A DNA stretch of 64,000 nucleotides from Casuarina equisetifolia (lineage: Eukaryota; Streptophyta; Magnoliopsida; Fagales; Casuarinaceae). Each line of letters begins with the position of its first letter. Position 1 is the stretch's first letter. The position numbers and the translations under genes were made by a program. Location of the stretch: contig CM052355.1 of the NCBI GenBank assembly GCA_028551475.1, forward strand, positions 24,703,580 through 24,767,579, read 5' to 3'. This document shows, in pieces, positions 36,405 to 48,729 of the stretch. The notes below the pieces were generated by a model. That model had not been told where the DNA came from. It did no database searches and saw nothing but the letters and a program-made list of their open reading frames with translations.

Positions 36405-39400
36405 ATGGGGAACGCAGGTGACATAGAAGGTCAAGATGGCCCTTCTGGTGTTAAGAAGTTTGAAGAAAACTGTGAACACAATATGGAGCTTGGACAGGGT
36501 GGGACACTCCCTAACTATCCTGTCCCGGGGATCATGGATTACGCTCCTTCCCTTCCCAGGCCCTACCAGTCACCTTTTAATCCAGAGGTCAGTTCTTTCT
36601 TCTTTTTTTCTTTTTTCCTTTTTGCTCGTATTACTTTCAGGAATGTTCAGTCGTGATATGTGTTCATCTAGGGTTATCTGTTGCTTTACCCCGTTTTTAC
36701 TGTTTGACAATTTTTGGCTTGGTGCTTCATGGTGAAGTTCCCTAATTAGTTGCTGAGGAAAATTGGTAAAAAGATAAAATCTTACCGGCTGCAAAATGTG
36801 GTGACGTTTGGGCGATTCTAGGAGAATTGTGAAGAATTCAAACGTGTCTGCAATAGCTTTGGACTAGTCTAGAGTTGAGGCCTATGCTTCCTTTGATGGA
36901 AGTGCAGTAGCAAAAGTAGTAGGGTCCTTGGAACAGATTCAACATCACTTGTTTGGGTCCAATCTCTTCAGCTATATTTGTTGGAGAATTTTTTTTGACG
37001 GTGCTACCGGGTTTAGGAGGTCAGCAACTCAGTGGATAGTAGGACATCACTACATGCCAGATTCCCAGTAAAGTTTGAAGATGAGAATTTGGGAATCCAG
37101 TGGTTCCTAATATGAACGCACCACTTCGTTGACAGTAGAGCAGTTTTCATCTTAATACGATCTCCGGCCAAGTTTAGAGCAAGTTTTTACTTTTAAAGTA
37201 TTTGACCCTCAGAGATTGAAAGCAGATACTGTTCTCATTCTGAAGCATCCTCCGTCGTACTTGGTAACCAAAGCCTTGAATCTTATATCTTAAACTCTGA
37301 CGGTTCTTTTCAAAGTCCCAGTAAAAGTTAAAGAGTGTAGAAATTCATTGGGTACAGAGTGCTTTAAAAGGAGAAAGGTTGACAGAAGTATGAGGAATTG
37401 TCATTTTTTGACTATAGTTCTTTCCGTTTTAGAGACAACTTCATGTGTCTTTGTTGCTAATTCTCTTTTAGACCTTTTTCCGTGAAAGCTTTGGTAATGA
37501 GAATGTCCAAGAAAAATGGAAGGTATAGACTTCTGACTGACCGAGTACTTCTCCTCAAACCAAGGGTGTTGGTAATGGAATTGCTTCTGTAAGATCTGGC
37601 CCTTCTTTTTTTGTTATTTTTCTTTTTTGGGAAGAAACTGATGAATTTGCATTCTTGGTGGCCTGCTCAAATCATTTAGCAATAAGACTTCATCGCTTGA
37701 TAGCTTTTACAAGAGATGTCTTGTGATAGCAAGAAAGGTGTGCCTACAGCGAAGACAACAGCTTGTGAATTTAGCCTAATAGGCTACGTTCTACAGTCTC
37801 TGGAGTCTAATTCCCCGTTATACGTTGCTTATTTGTCCAACACCGACAAAGGAAGAAAGAAAGAAGGGAAAAGCCTGAAGGAGATACGTAGCCAAATTGG
37901 AGTTGAAGCCTTTCATGTGAAAATCCGTGCTCATGGGACTCTGCAGTACGATGTTGGTCCAAGTACACACACTTGAGCACACTCGAGAAATTCAGTTGGG
38001 GTGTAATACATGTAAAAGATCAGGCTTGTAGTTTCAGATGCCTTCTATCTTTACTTAATTTGGGCCACTTGCGACACTTGGAAAATATGGAGCCATAAGC
38101 TAATAAAAATGCCATGCCCACAAGGCTTTTCAATTTCTAGGGAAATTTGGCTTCTGTTCATAAAAAGATGCGCGGGCACAATTTTATAGGATTAGGTGTC
38201 ATTTTATTTTTTATAAATATGTGAGTTTGTTTATATAAGAACAAGAGAATATAAAGACTTAGGAACATACTCCAGCTTCACATTTTATCTTAAAAAAAAA
38301 TTAAATTTGGATTAGAGTCATTTAAGATCAAACTTTAGTTTTTTGTTACTTGATGTAATTTTTATACCATTTTGTTTCGACTTCCAGGTGCTGGTGACAT
38401 CCATGCGAGGTCCTGCTCAGATTGTGCATCCTCAAATTCACTCTCTGCCTCAAAGTATAATCGAGAATAATGAAGACTCCTATGGTAGATGGATTTCTGC
38501 TGAGATAACATGGAACAATGCTGGCAGTTTGGTTTCTGTCATGGGATCATGGGACAATTGGCAGACGATGTATAATACCTTTTCTTTTACGGAACTTAAA
38601 CTTAATTAATATTTTCTCTTGAACTCTACAGTTTGGAACGGTGAACCTTCTTCTATTTCTTTCAGTGAGCTCTTGCAGCATACAGGCAAAAGTTTTACTC
38701 TTAGAAAGGTGCTTCCTTTAGGAATCCACTACTGCCGGTTCATTGCTGATGGAGCCTTAGCATGTGCTTCAGACTTGCCATGGATCTGTGACGGCTATGG
38801 AAATGGCTATAACATTTTAAACTTGCAGGTAACTTCTGGTTTCTGTTTCTTGGTTATTTATTAACCAATTAAAATATTTCTTTTATCAGTAATATTGCTT
38901 CTATTGAACATCATTACCTTCATTGTAGGTGGCATACATCATTTTCAGCAGTAATCTACCACCTTGATTGCTTTTAATTTAATACTTAAGAATGAGAATG
39001 GACCTATGAACTGTCTGTCATCATATTTCCTTCTATATGGTGCATTCAGTTCTAAGGTTTCAACAGATTGCCCGTCTTGATAGCATGATCTTTGCGCTGC
39101 AAGTTCCAAAATACCATGGAAACAGCAAGAAAACAGTGAAGGGAGTTGTTTTTATTGTCCACGGGGCTAATGTAGTATGTTGGCCGTATAAAAATACTCC
39201 ATCAAAGAAATGTTTAGATCAAAAAAATTTCCGAGATGACGAGGTATTCAAGATCCACCTCATTTACAGAGACGATAAATAGTAAGGTGGTAATTACAGA
39301 AGCAGTTTTTTCATTGTCCCGCTGTATTGATGGAGTATGTTGGCGATATAAAAATACCGAATCTGTAATGTCATTTATTCTACGCCATATTGAAGGTTTG

Positions 39401-40091
39401 ATGCTTTATGCTCCCCTCGTAAAAGGTGAGCAAGGTATCATATCTCATTTATCATCCTTTAACAGCTATTGGTTATAATCAAAGCTCTATATGACTGATA
39501 ACTATTAATTTTTCTACTTAGCTATAATTAGGAACTATTTCGACAGTTTTTATGTGTTCTGTCCATTTCTGGATTAGCGTTGGAATTCTGAGTTTCTCTA
39601 AATTCTTCATGTTTTGATATACCTGAATGCCTTTTCAGTTGCATTCAAGGCCATCGATTTGTACAGTTTGGTTTTGCTTTGCTTTGCTTTTGCCCTGCTT
39701 GATGTATTCTTGTGTGTAGGAGGAGGTCCAAAGGGTGCCTTCAAATGTTTGTGCACATTTGTACGAGTTTGAATCTCCTCCTTCCCCACCATCAAGCTAT
39801 GACAACAGACTTTTCACCGATGAAGACTTCTATCAAATAACCAAAGAAGGGAAGGTTCGTGAGTTGCAGCCACCAGAACTACCACCAGAACTAGAAGTAG
39901 CAGTTTTGGATAAGCCGCCGCCGCCGCCTAATATTCACCATTCCCTCTCAGGGCCTGAAGTTTCACAATTGAATCATCTCTATACGTATAGAAATGATAA
40001 TGATCAGTTTGATGCATTCACCTCAACAGAGAGGTTTGGCCATAAATGTTTTACGGCTGTATTATTTAAGCCTTTACCTAAAACCAGATGA
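36405..40091 (+). CDS. SnRK1 complex regulatory beta subunit (AKINbeta1-like)
   Basis: Beta subunits hold the SnRK1 (SNF1/AMPK-type) energy-sensing kinase together and set its location. Four coding exons fit GT-AG rules and one frame: 36405-36587, 38388-38569, 38666-38828 and 39720-40091, about 299 residues. ATG at 36405 starts MGNA, an N-myristoylation signal; the frame is open earlier only from a TTG. A CBM48/glycogen-binding-like domain follows (ITWNNAG, GSWDNW, KVLPLGIHYCRFIADG, YNILNLQ). Then comes ESPPSPPSSY, and a C-terminal ASC domain (SQLNHLY ... FTAVLFKPL) that contacts alpha and gamma subunits. FNILDLQ-like and VLPSGVYEYRF-like spellings favour the beta1 type. An oddity is that the usual DGxW tryptophan is replaced (ADGALACASDLPW), so carbohydrate binding may be weak. 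PPPPP near 39914 is unusual. Intron 1 is about 1.8 kb. Confidence 0.85.
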
Positions 40092-41152
40092 ATACAGCCT
40101 TTTTTGTTCTTCCTCTTAGATATCACTATTCTCATCGATTTAGTAGGCGAGGGAAAAATTTAGTGCAGGTTAGAAGTTTGGTATACAATTCATTAGTGCA
40201 AGGGTTATTCATTTTGAGCATAGTTATATGCAATTTTTCTCTTTTTTTCATTTGTAAGCTTCTGTAACTTTCTAGAGAATTCGCATTCCTGGGATGGAAT
40301 CAAATTTCCAACGTTGTTACATGTGAGCCCACAATCATGCAGCGTATTCCATTGCTCTGCATGATATGTTTGATGTCCCCTAATTATAAAAGCATGATAT
40401 GATTTTAATGTTGTCAATTTGATTAAACTTTAAACATATAATAACAGAAGAATTTTTTTTTTGAAAAAAAAAAAGGAGAAGTCTATTTGCATTTGTTAAA
40501 AATAAGTCTTTGGTCTTATAAGTTCGGAAGCAAGAGGATAGGCTTTTACAAGTACTGAAATTTTTCATTATACACTAGTAACATTCATAGGAATCACTAT
40601 CACCTCAGATTATCTAATCCCAACTACAATATTCAGAAATGGATGGCTCATAGTTTGCGATTTCTACAAATTATACTGATTTGTGTTCTGATAATTTTAT
40701 TTGGCCAAAGAACAAGTAGCCATCTTTTTAGATTCAGCGACATATTTAGCGGGATATAACATTGAGATTGAGCTCTCTTCAGTACACGCTCTTTGATTCC
40801 AAAAACTTGATCCAAGCTAAATAGTTGAAATAACAAAATGTACTCGTAAAGAAACTGGATGAAACAAACAATCAAGGGCAATACAAGAAAGCCCAGCCAA
40901 GGGATCCCTTGTACTCGTTGCTCTTCTCTTATGAAACGTATTTCCTCAATCAAGACGAAGGATACCAGTTACTAGTATTGAAGGTTATTATTAGTCAGCA
41001 AGGATAACACAAGTTACTTCTTTCATGTAAAAAACTCATAAATAAGCGATCATAGAAGAACATAAAGCTGCTTTGAGACTTGCTGGTTACTTAGGGAAAT
41101 ACATGTCTATTCATGTCATCTTGCCGCTATGTGCATCAGATTCCTAATTAAA
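40092..41152. other. Convergent 3' regions, no further gene
   Basis: Space between the plus-strand SnRK1 beta gene and the minus-strand plastid gene, holding both 3' UTRs. Frames on the minus strand (40205-40953) have no recognisable domain. Confidence 0.5.
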
Positions 41153-41702
41153 TCATCGTACGGGTACCTTAACCCAGCCATTTGCAAAAGCAATGGCTAA
41201 GATTACAAAAGGTGTCGACATGCCAAAGAGGATGATGTACGGAAGAGGGGTCTTCATGGGATTCTCCCCTTCCCTTTCTCCAGCCGTTTGCCAGTACCTG
41301 CAATTTGGAAACCCTTTTACTTATTGCCAGTTTGAATTACTCTGCTGAAGATCTCAACGATTTGAATGAACGAAGCAACGATTACAAGTCACTGGAAGAC
41401 TTACTGTTGTGGTTCTCCTCTCTAGTTATGAATTTCTTCTTTCCTTCCTTCTTGATTTCTCCTCCCTCGCCTCCTAATTAATGGGCCTAAAATTTTCTCA
41501 TCCCAAGCTATCCAAGTATGCTCAAAAAACTGAACAAAATCAAAACAACCACAAGAGAGAGAAATCTCTTACCCAACTTTGCATGGATTTTGAAATGATG
41601 AATCCTTGTTGCTGGTAAAATGTAAGTACAAGAGGATTGAGATGTTAATGATGGCTTAAGTGGAAGTGGAAACTTGGTGGTGAGAGAAGAAGAGAGAGCC
41701 AT
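41153..41702 (-). CDS. Small chloroplast membrane protein with an apparent 1-base frameshift
   Basis: Minus strand, three exons: 41573-41702, 41405-41473 and 41153-41297. Exon 1 starts MALSSSLTTKFPLPLKPSLT, Ser/Thr-rich without acidic residues, as in a plastid transit peptide. Exon 2 is Lys/Glu-rich (EIKKEGKKKFITREE). Exon 3 encodes YWQTAGEREGENPM and a hydrophobic helix (YIILFGMSTPFVILAIAFAN), ending GWVKVPVR. I recall this as a conserved short plant protein of about 115 residues (resembling Arabidopsis At1g14345), likely in thylakoid or envelope membrane; its function is not known to me. Exon 2 reads GAGGAGAACCACAACA|gtaagt, where family members read REEEP.QYW. One base appears to be missing near 41415. 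Without it, exon 3 reads out of frame to a quick stop. Confidence 0.65.
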
Positions 41703-43100
41703 TTTGTTGTAGCAGTTGTTTTTTGCTCATTCCCTGACCATCCCTTGTATCTGGCCTCTCCCTTTGCTCATTCCCTCACCATCACATATATGTGTTTTGG
41801 ATAGGGTGTCGTGGCACCCATACCAGCAATTATGAAAGGACCAAAAGAAGCTTCCTCCAATTATGAATTTTCCTTTCTACATGCTTGATGGGCTCAAATT
41901 TTTGTGGGGATATAATGGGAATTGGCTCCCAATATAAAATAATTAGTCTATTAAGGCTTCGTTTAAGTAACCCCTGACCAGGGAATCCACCAAGTCAGGG
42001 GTAAAATTAAAATTTTATTCAATGTTTAACTAGAGATAACCAAACCAATAATGAGGTAGAGTAAAATAAATTAACACTCAAAGAGAATATCCATAAATCT
42101 CTAGAAAAGTCCGTCCATTACATTCGTGAAATGACCTGGCCATGATGACCCTTCTACACAAAGGAAAGGCTGGAAAAGCATGATTCATGCCGTCTACCAT
42201 CATGATAGTGACAACCAAATTCAACAGGAGTCCGGGTTACTGCTTCAGCAATTGAAAGAACAACACAATGAAAAAGAAGCATGAAAATCGAACAGACTAG
42301 ATTAGGATTGACGCCAAATCAAACGATACAGTGGGAGGCAAGGGGGAAGGAACATTGAAAGTGCCCTAGTGGTGGCGTATTCCCCCACTTGCTTTATCAT
42401 TGAGAATCAACAACTTAAATAAGGCTAAGGCTAGTGTTTTTGTTAATTTGGTGCAACAACTTTCATTTGAGGCCTTCACTAGAAGAAGAAGAAGAAGGAG
42501 GAGGATAAATTTCCAACTTTTTTTTTTCTTCTCTCTTTTGTCTATTTGAGTTTCCCCAGAAAGCAAGTCAGTATTAGGATTTTTTTTTTTCTGGCTAAAT
42601 AAAACAAAAATTGTTGAGGATACTCTAATAAGGGCTTTGTTTAGTTAATTACAAAACATCAAAAGACACATTAATTACAAAATAATAAAAACTTAAAGAA
42701 CAGATTTTTTTTTCCTATAGTTCTAAATCATTATTTTGTCCTCATTAGTTTATTCTTATAACATTGAACCCCAATAAGCCCTGGAAAATAAAAAATTAAA
42801 AAAAATAAAAAAAAAAAAAAAAATAAAAAAAAAAAAAAGGAAACCTCTGCCATACATACCAAAGGGTTCGAATAAGGAACGCACGTCAGAGTCTATAACC
42901 AACCCACCCTCCTAAGAAATATGTGAAAAAACCGTCATCCTTGACGATGTTTGTTAATTAAGTGTGGATCCTCGTAACCCATCTCGAACTTACTTTAACC
43001 ATGAATAAACCCATCCAACAGTCGCTCCAACAAGGCGACCTTCCTTATTCGTAGAGCCGGCAAACAAAGCATATTCATTGTTTTCCCGTTCATATCAGAG
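41703..43100. other. Intergenic between divergent genes
   Basis: This holds the promoters of the minus-strand plastid gene and the plus-strand GnTII gene. A long A-rich tract with few interruptions lies at about 42788-42840. GAAGAAGAAG repeats occur at about 42483. No third gene was seen. Confidence 0.5.
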
Positions 43101-43764
43101 AACTCCATTGAAGTCCCCGGCTCTGATTAGACGTGGAACTCAACCCATCTTTAAGTCATGTGCCAATAAATTTTAGGACAATTTGTCAACTTTCAAAGCC
43201 AAGGCAGACACGGAAGTCATCGAAAGGAGGTTTCCTCCCCATTCAGTTGTCTCTACTCCCCCGGTCAGCTCTTTCTGTTCTTCCAACTCCGTCAACTACG
43301 GAATCCTGCCTGGTGATTTCGGAGGTATTCAATTTTCCTGAAGCAATCCAATGGTCTTACCGCAGGTTTGTTGCCTTTGCACTTGGGTTCTCCCGCTTTT
43401 CCCACCTAGGTTTTGCTGTGTTTCACTGAACAATACCTTGATTTGCGGATGCTGAGTTAGTCGAAGCAACGGGGCAGAAGTTTTGGATCAGGGGTCTCGG
43501 CTAAAAGGAACTGTCCGTGCTTTTCAGGTCCGATTTGAAGGCTGTAATAGAGGTTTTTGATACTTAAACCTTCTACTACTTTCCCTCTGTTCTCAAATGG
43601 GTTGGTGCAGTTATAGGTCTTTGATTCTAGTTTAGAATCAAGTTTTGACTTTTCCTCTTTGGATGATACTAGTGGGTTGTTTCTCTGATCTCAGAAGCTA
43701 AGGATGCTGTTATACAATCTTTGAATTTGTTTGACACTTTGTATGTTGTTAGTGACTCATTTTT
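43101..43764 (+). other. Probable GnTII 5' leader
   Basis: The higher-GC stretch upstream of the GnTII ATG has several possible splice signals and short frames with no family match. It is likely leader sequence, perhaps with introns. The exact transcript cannot be read from sequence alone. Confidence 0.4.
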
Positions 43765-45036
43765 ATGGCCACTAACAAGCAACGCAATTTGAAAGTCGCG
43801 TCCTTGCGTCGTTTCTTGTCTGTATTTCTCATCACTTTGCTTGGGGTTTTGCTCCTGTTATTTGTCCTTGGAACAAATTCAACCCCAAATTTTGCGTCAC
43901 AGCCTTTGGATGATTATTCACATCCTGGAGAAAAGGTTGGTCTCCCTCAACAGAATAAACTCTCAATTTCTTTGGAGAAGCGAAATCAGCTGCCCCCAAG
44001 AAATCTGGATCTATATCCGATTCTAGCCAAGAATCATATAACTATTGTTCTCTATGTTCATAACCGGCCCCAATATCTCCGAGTGGTTGTAGAAAGCCTG
44101 TCGCGTGTGGTGGGAATAAGCGAAACTCTACTGATAGTCAGCCACGATGGCTACTTTGAAGAGATGAACAAGATTGTTAAAGGGATCAGATTTTGCCAGG
44201 TCAAACAGATATTTGCTCCTTATTCCCCTCATGTCTTCCCCAGAAACTTTCCCGGGGTCTCACCAAATGACTGTAAGGATAAAGATGATGCGGCAAAGAA
44301 GCACTGTAAAGGAAGCCCCGATCAGTATGGAAACCACCGGTCACCAAAGATTGTGTCGTTAAAGCATCACTGGTGGTGGATGATGAACACTGTGTGGGAT
44401 GGACTGAAGGAGACCCGTGAAAATTCAGGCCATATTCTTTTCATAGAGGAGGACCACTTTATATTTCCCAATGCATATCGTAACTTACAGATACTTACAG
44501 AGCTGAAGCCTGGTAAATGCCCTGATTGCTATGCTGCAAACTTAGCACCTTTGGATGTGAACTCAAGAGGAGAGGGATGGTCTGGGTTGATTGCAGAGAA
44601 AATGGGAAATGTTGGTTACTCCTTTAATCGTACAGTTTGGAGGAAAATTCATAGAAAGGCAAGAGAGTTTTGTTTCTTTGATGATTACAACTGGGATATA
44701 ACAATGTGGGCAACTGTTTATCCTTCTTTTGGCGGTCCTGTATACACATTACGTGGTCCTAGGACTAGTGCGATTCACTTTGGCAAGTGTGGTCTGCATC
44801 AGGGCCAGGGAGAGAAAAATGCTTGCATTGACAATGGTGTGGTAAAATTTGATCTCGAAGAGATCGATAAAGTTGCCAATATCAAACCAGAATGGGAAGT
44901 GCATATACATCAGCTTCAGTCCGGATACAAAGCTGGGTTCAAGGGTTGGGGTGGTTGGGGGGATGAGAGGGACCGGGAGTTATGCTTAAGTTTTGCTCAC
45001 ATGTATCACACAACAGACACTGACTCTGCCATCTGA
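43765..45036 (+). CDS. Alpha-1,6-mannosyl-glycoprotein 2-beta-N-acetylglucosaminyltransferase (GnTII)
   Basis: GnTII transfers GlcNAc from UDP-GlcNAc to the alpha-1,6-linked mannose of the N-glycan core in the Golgi, after GnTI and Golgi mannosidase II, so that complex N-glycans can form. The protein has 423 residues in a single coding exon starting at ATG 43765. It is a type II membrane protein: a short basic cytosolic N-terminus, a membrane anchor at about residues 17-36 (SVFLITLLGVLLLLFVLG), a Pro/Gln-containing stem, then the GT16 catalytic domain. Visible family marks are VLYVHNRPQYLRVVVESL (95-112), SHDGYF, SLKHHWWWMMN (198-208), the metal-binding EED at 228-230 (FIEEDHFIFP), NVGYSFNR, CFFDDYNWDITMW and AIHFGKCGLHQ. 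Length and motifs fit plant GnTII (Arabidopsis At2g05320), and no lesion was seen. Confidence 0.93.
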   Translation: MATNKQRNLKVASLRRFLSVFLITLLGVLLLLFVLGTNSTPNFASQPLDDYSHPGEKVGLPQQNKLSISLEKRNQLPPRNLDLYPILAKNHITIVLYVHNRPQYLRVVVESLSRVVGISETLLIVSHDGYFEEMNKIVKGIRFCQVKQIFAPYSPHVFPRNFPGVSPNDCKDKDDAAKKHCKGSPDQYGNHRSPKIVSLKHHWWWMMNTVWDGLKETRENSGHILFIEEDHFIFPNAYRNLQILTELKPGKCPDCYAANLAPLDVNSRGEGWSGLIAEKMGNVGYSFNRTVWRKIHRKAREFCFFDDYNWDITMWATVYPSFGGPVYTLRGPRTSAIHFGKCGLHQGQGEKNACIDNGVVKFDLEEIDKVANIKPEWEVHIHQLQSGYKAGFKGWGGWGDERDRELCLSFAHMYHTTDTDSAI

Positions 45037-46780
45037 GGAGTTGATTTTTTGGCATTGTTATTTTATCCCACTGTTATAACTAATGAGGTCCGGATTTTTT
45101 GGGTTGAGAGGATAGCATAGCATAACGGTTTGTCTTTGTAATATCTTGCTTATCTGCAAAATGTTTATCCCAGTGCTGCTGGGATCACTTCAAAATTTTC
45201 TATTGAATCTGTTGTGTTCTGATATTTGAAGTATCAAGTTGTTGGTTGACACGCTGGGATGCAAGAGATTGGCCTTCTGGTAATAATTACTTCTCTCGGT
45301 TGTGTTGATATTGGCTTTCTGGTCAATTTCTTTTGCTTTCCCCGATACAGTCTTTCACACACACAACATGCATACACACATCTGTAGGAGTTGATTTGAT
45401 GAGCAATCAGTCCATGTTTTGGTCTTTTCATGCATATCTGCCCATGTATGTCCATACATAGGTGTTTCAGTGCTTGGATGTGATGCCTCTGTTTTGTCTA
45501 TGGATTTAAAAGCTGTGTTTCTCTTTTCCCTTGAAGTTATATGATAGTTCCTTATCTTATAACAAGATAGCAATCTTGGGACTCTGAATCATAGCTTGTT
45601 AAAGGTTCTAGGCTGCATTTGTCGGATGAAATACTAGTTTAGCATCAATTCTATCGCCCAAAGCTGTTAAGGTACAATTTATGGTTTCCATAATAGAGAT
45701 ACTGCTGCTTCAGCTTGGTTGATAAAGTTGTCAATAACAATGTTAAAGCACGTCTTTTTTTGTGTGTGGAAGAAATTACAGACACTTATAACAATGTACT
45801 CTTTGCTATTTGGATAACTACTTTGAACAATGATATGGGCATTAGAAACTTCGTTGGATTCCGCTTTGGGGATGAATTCCATGACAGAAGCTAATTGTCT
45901 TTTAGCTGCGTGATGCAAATAATCCTGCATAAAAGATGAAAATAGGAACTACTACTGGTTGGGCGAAGGTCATATCTAGCAATGAAAGAAAGTCAAAAAT
46001 GTTCCATCATCTTGGATTTAGGCATCAGAAAATTTGAAGCCATCTATCTGAGATCTGGAGTTTCATTTGGAATAGTCCTCCAAGACATTTGTAATATCAT
46101 CCGTGCTCTGTCCATAAAGGAGAATCTGGCGTTGAGATGCTAGAATGAGATGGCTACCTACAAATTTGGATGGGTTCCATCTCAGAGAACATTATTCTGG
46201 AAGAGCTCTTCAGTGTGCACTAGAGGAGCAGCCTGGTTTTGCAGTGGTGATTTTGTGCTCTCTTTCTTGGATCAGGGGATTCCTCTGGTGTTTTGGTGGT
46301 AGAGTTCTCAATTTAGGTTCAGACTCTCTCCTTTAGAGATAGCAGGTTCTGCACGCCAGGCTGCTATCCTAACCTGCCATCTCTTGGTGGAAGCATATGT
46401 GTTTTGCATAAACTTTTCATCAGATGACACAAACAACTCATATCTGCGCTTTCCGTGGGCTTCAGTGCACTCAGAGTCCGCATAGAAACTAAATGCGACG
46501 CGGCAAAAGCTGTGATTTATCAGTTCTCAAACCGCATACTTGACAGAAGCATGACGAACAAGACTACAGTTGGTTTAAGCCTGGAACCTTTGGAGCTGGG
46601 GTTTTTCTCACTGCATCAAAGCCAATATTTCCCAGAAACATGCCCCATGTTCCCCGCGCTATCCCCTCAAGATCCCTCACGCTCTTCAATGGCGAAGGCT
46701 TTTTGTCTTGCATTTCACCGCTACATGTGAAGATACCATTTATTCTGATTGCTACTCATCTGCACGTTCGTCTGCATGTG
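45037..46780. other. GnTII 3' UTR and intergenic DNA
   Basis: The first ~200 bases are probably GnTII 3' UTR. On the minus strand 45679-45930 gives a plausible protein-like frame (DYLHHAAKRQLASVMEF), but there is no family match and no neighbouring exon. Plus-strand frames at 46145-46740 were not recognised either. No clear gene. Confidence 0.4.
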
Positions 46781-46784
46781 TTAG

Positions 46785-47480
46785 CGATAGGTGTTAAGGT
46801 AGGTGTAACGGTTCTTCTCTATATAATTAAAGTGTTTTCAGTAGTAAATAAAGGTTATTAAAAAAAGAATTATAGAAGTCTTCTCTAAATAATTAAAGTG
46901 GTCTCCAGAGATAAATGAAGGTTATTAAAAAAAGAATTAAGAAGATTTCTACGGATAAAAACAAAGAAAGTAAAAAAGACTAAGAAGAATATAAAATACT
47001 TTTACATGTAAAAGCAAAGAAAACTCGAAAAAGATAAAATAATTTTATTTAAATTTAATTCTTTAAAGATCATCTAACTTTATAAGGTGGACTCTATAGA
47101 CTTCTCTTACTATATATTCTCACTGTCGATCATGGTTACTCGGCCACTTAACAAGTGTTAAGATAGATGTAACAATTCTTCTCTAAATAATTAAAGTATC
47201 TTCAATAATAAATAAGGGTTATTAAAAAAGAATTATGGCAGTTTTGTAAATGTTTACAGTGTCTTCAGTAATAAATGATGATTACGAAAAGAGAATTAAA
47301 AGAACATCTATGCATAAAAACAGGGAAAGACAAAAAGAATCAAGTAGACTTTTACATGTAAAAGTAAAGAAAGGTTAAAGAAGATAAGATAATTACCCGT
47401 GACGATAAAATTGTCGATCAAGATTAAACTCTATAAGACTTCTTTTACTATTTTATCATTGTCGTATCATGGTTTAAAAT
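46785..47480 (+). repeat. Imperfect direct repeat, about 365-bp unit, two copies
   Basis: Two units begin tgttaaggtaggtgtaac (about 46791) and tgttaagatagatgtaac (about 47156). They share ttcttctctaaataattaaa, taaataagggttattaaaaa, acttttacatgtaaaag and the ending atcatgg. The first unit also has an internal partial repeat of its opening ~90 bases. It is non-coding. TGTTA starts suggest decayed LTRs or a small element, but no PBS or PPT was found. Confidence 0.65.
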
Positions 47481-48729
47481 ACTTTTGAGATTCTATATAT
47501 ATATAAGCAGCACTTATGAATTGGCAAAATTATTGGGTATTGAACTGTGGTGTTTGTGAGACTTGCCCCTCGTCGGTTCCCTCTGCCAGTCACTTAAGGA
47601 TTCACTGCATCATGGGCAGTCAAAATATTTGACTTTCTGCGGAATTGAAATGGAAAAGTCTTAATTAACTTAAAACTAAATTTAAAGATTAACTAATAAA
47701 TTGAATAAATAGTTTATCTTAAAATTATAATTATCCGACAAAAATCAGATATCCAACACAATTTCGTGTCGGTCCGCAACATTTCTCCGATGCTATCCTT
47801 AACAAATATATTCTCCAAAACTGTAAAAATGGAGTAAAACACTGGTAAGTGAACAGTGTCAGAATCCTTTATGTGTTCCACTCGAATCGCTTCTTTAACA
47901 AGGCTTTCCAGCTTCTTCATTCATGGGTAAGCCGCGGAATTCAGGTTGGTTTCACGTGTTGCTGATCCATTCCCTGCAAATTTGAATTCTCAAGAACGCC
48001 CATCACTCTCTCACCGTCCTGTTACGAACTTTCTGGTTAGTGCTTGGGAGTAGCTTGTCTTCTTATTATTTAGTTTTTCTGAAACTTAGTGGAGTTTCTG
48101 CCTTGGGATTTCAATTCTGTTGCCATCGATGTGAACAAAAAATTTTGGTTTGAAGTGTAAACAAACAGTTTCGATTACTTAAACACGCTATAGAGTAAGA
48201 TTTTGCCCTTATCCGCATCCGCTGTGCGTTTTTTGGATGTTGTTATCTGGGATTGCGTTGTCTGAGGGTGAAGATGGGTTTTCTGAAGGCTTCGGGAAGA
48301 ATCCACTTCGGAGATGCTCTGGCTGAATCCATTTTCGATGATGCTTTTTCTTTTTCTTTTTCTTCTCGGTGGCTTTTTGGTTGATAATAGAATCGTGAGG
48401 ACTTGCTGAGCTGAAGTACCTTTTTGTTCGAGCCTTATGGTATTGAAATGGTGGGGCGTTTCACTCTTTTCTACTTTCATGATGATTCCTGCTCCGGTAG
48501 ATTCCGGCTGAGAAAAAGTAGGTAATTTGATATGGGTTTTGAGTTTGGTTTTGGTTCATGCAGATAATTTGTTTGTCTTATACATCGAGCGCAAATGGTT
48601 GGCATCTCTAAGTTTTTGGATTTAAACTTTAGTTCGTTGGGTTTCCATAATTTCATGTACAAGGGTTGGATCGATTGAAATTCCTAGTGAAGGAAGAAGA
48701 GAGGAATTGGAGAGAAGGTAGATTGAGAG
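47481..48729 (+). promoter_or_regulatory. Upstream region and leader of PHYE
   Basis: This covers the promoter and 5' leader ahead of the PHYE start. A G-box, CACGTG, lies at 47953-47958; G-boxes are bound by bZIP (HY5) and bHLH (PIF) factors in light-regulated plant promoters, but one six-base match proves nothing. A donor-like ctg|gttagt near 48034 hints at a leader intron. A purine-rich leader (gaaggaagaagagaggaatt) directly precedes the ATG. Confidence 0.35.

Noticed and set aside
38619..38665. Use of the acceptor at 38631 for SnRK1 beta exon 3
   Set aside because: It leads to a stop after four codons; the acceptor at 38665 keeps frame and gives the family sequence.
39037..39478. Two similar frames (ending PYKNT and RYKNT) in SnRK1 beta intron 3
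   Set aside because: They are short, diverged from each other and not joined in frame to the flanking exons. They are probably a decayed intronic duplication.
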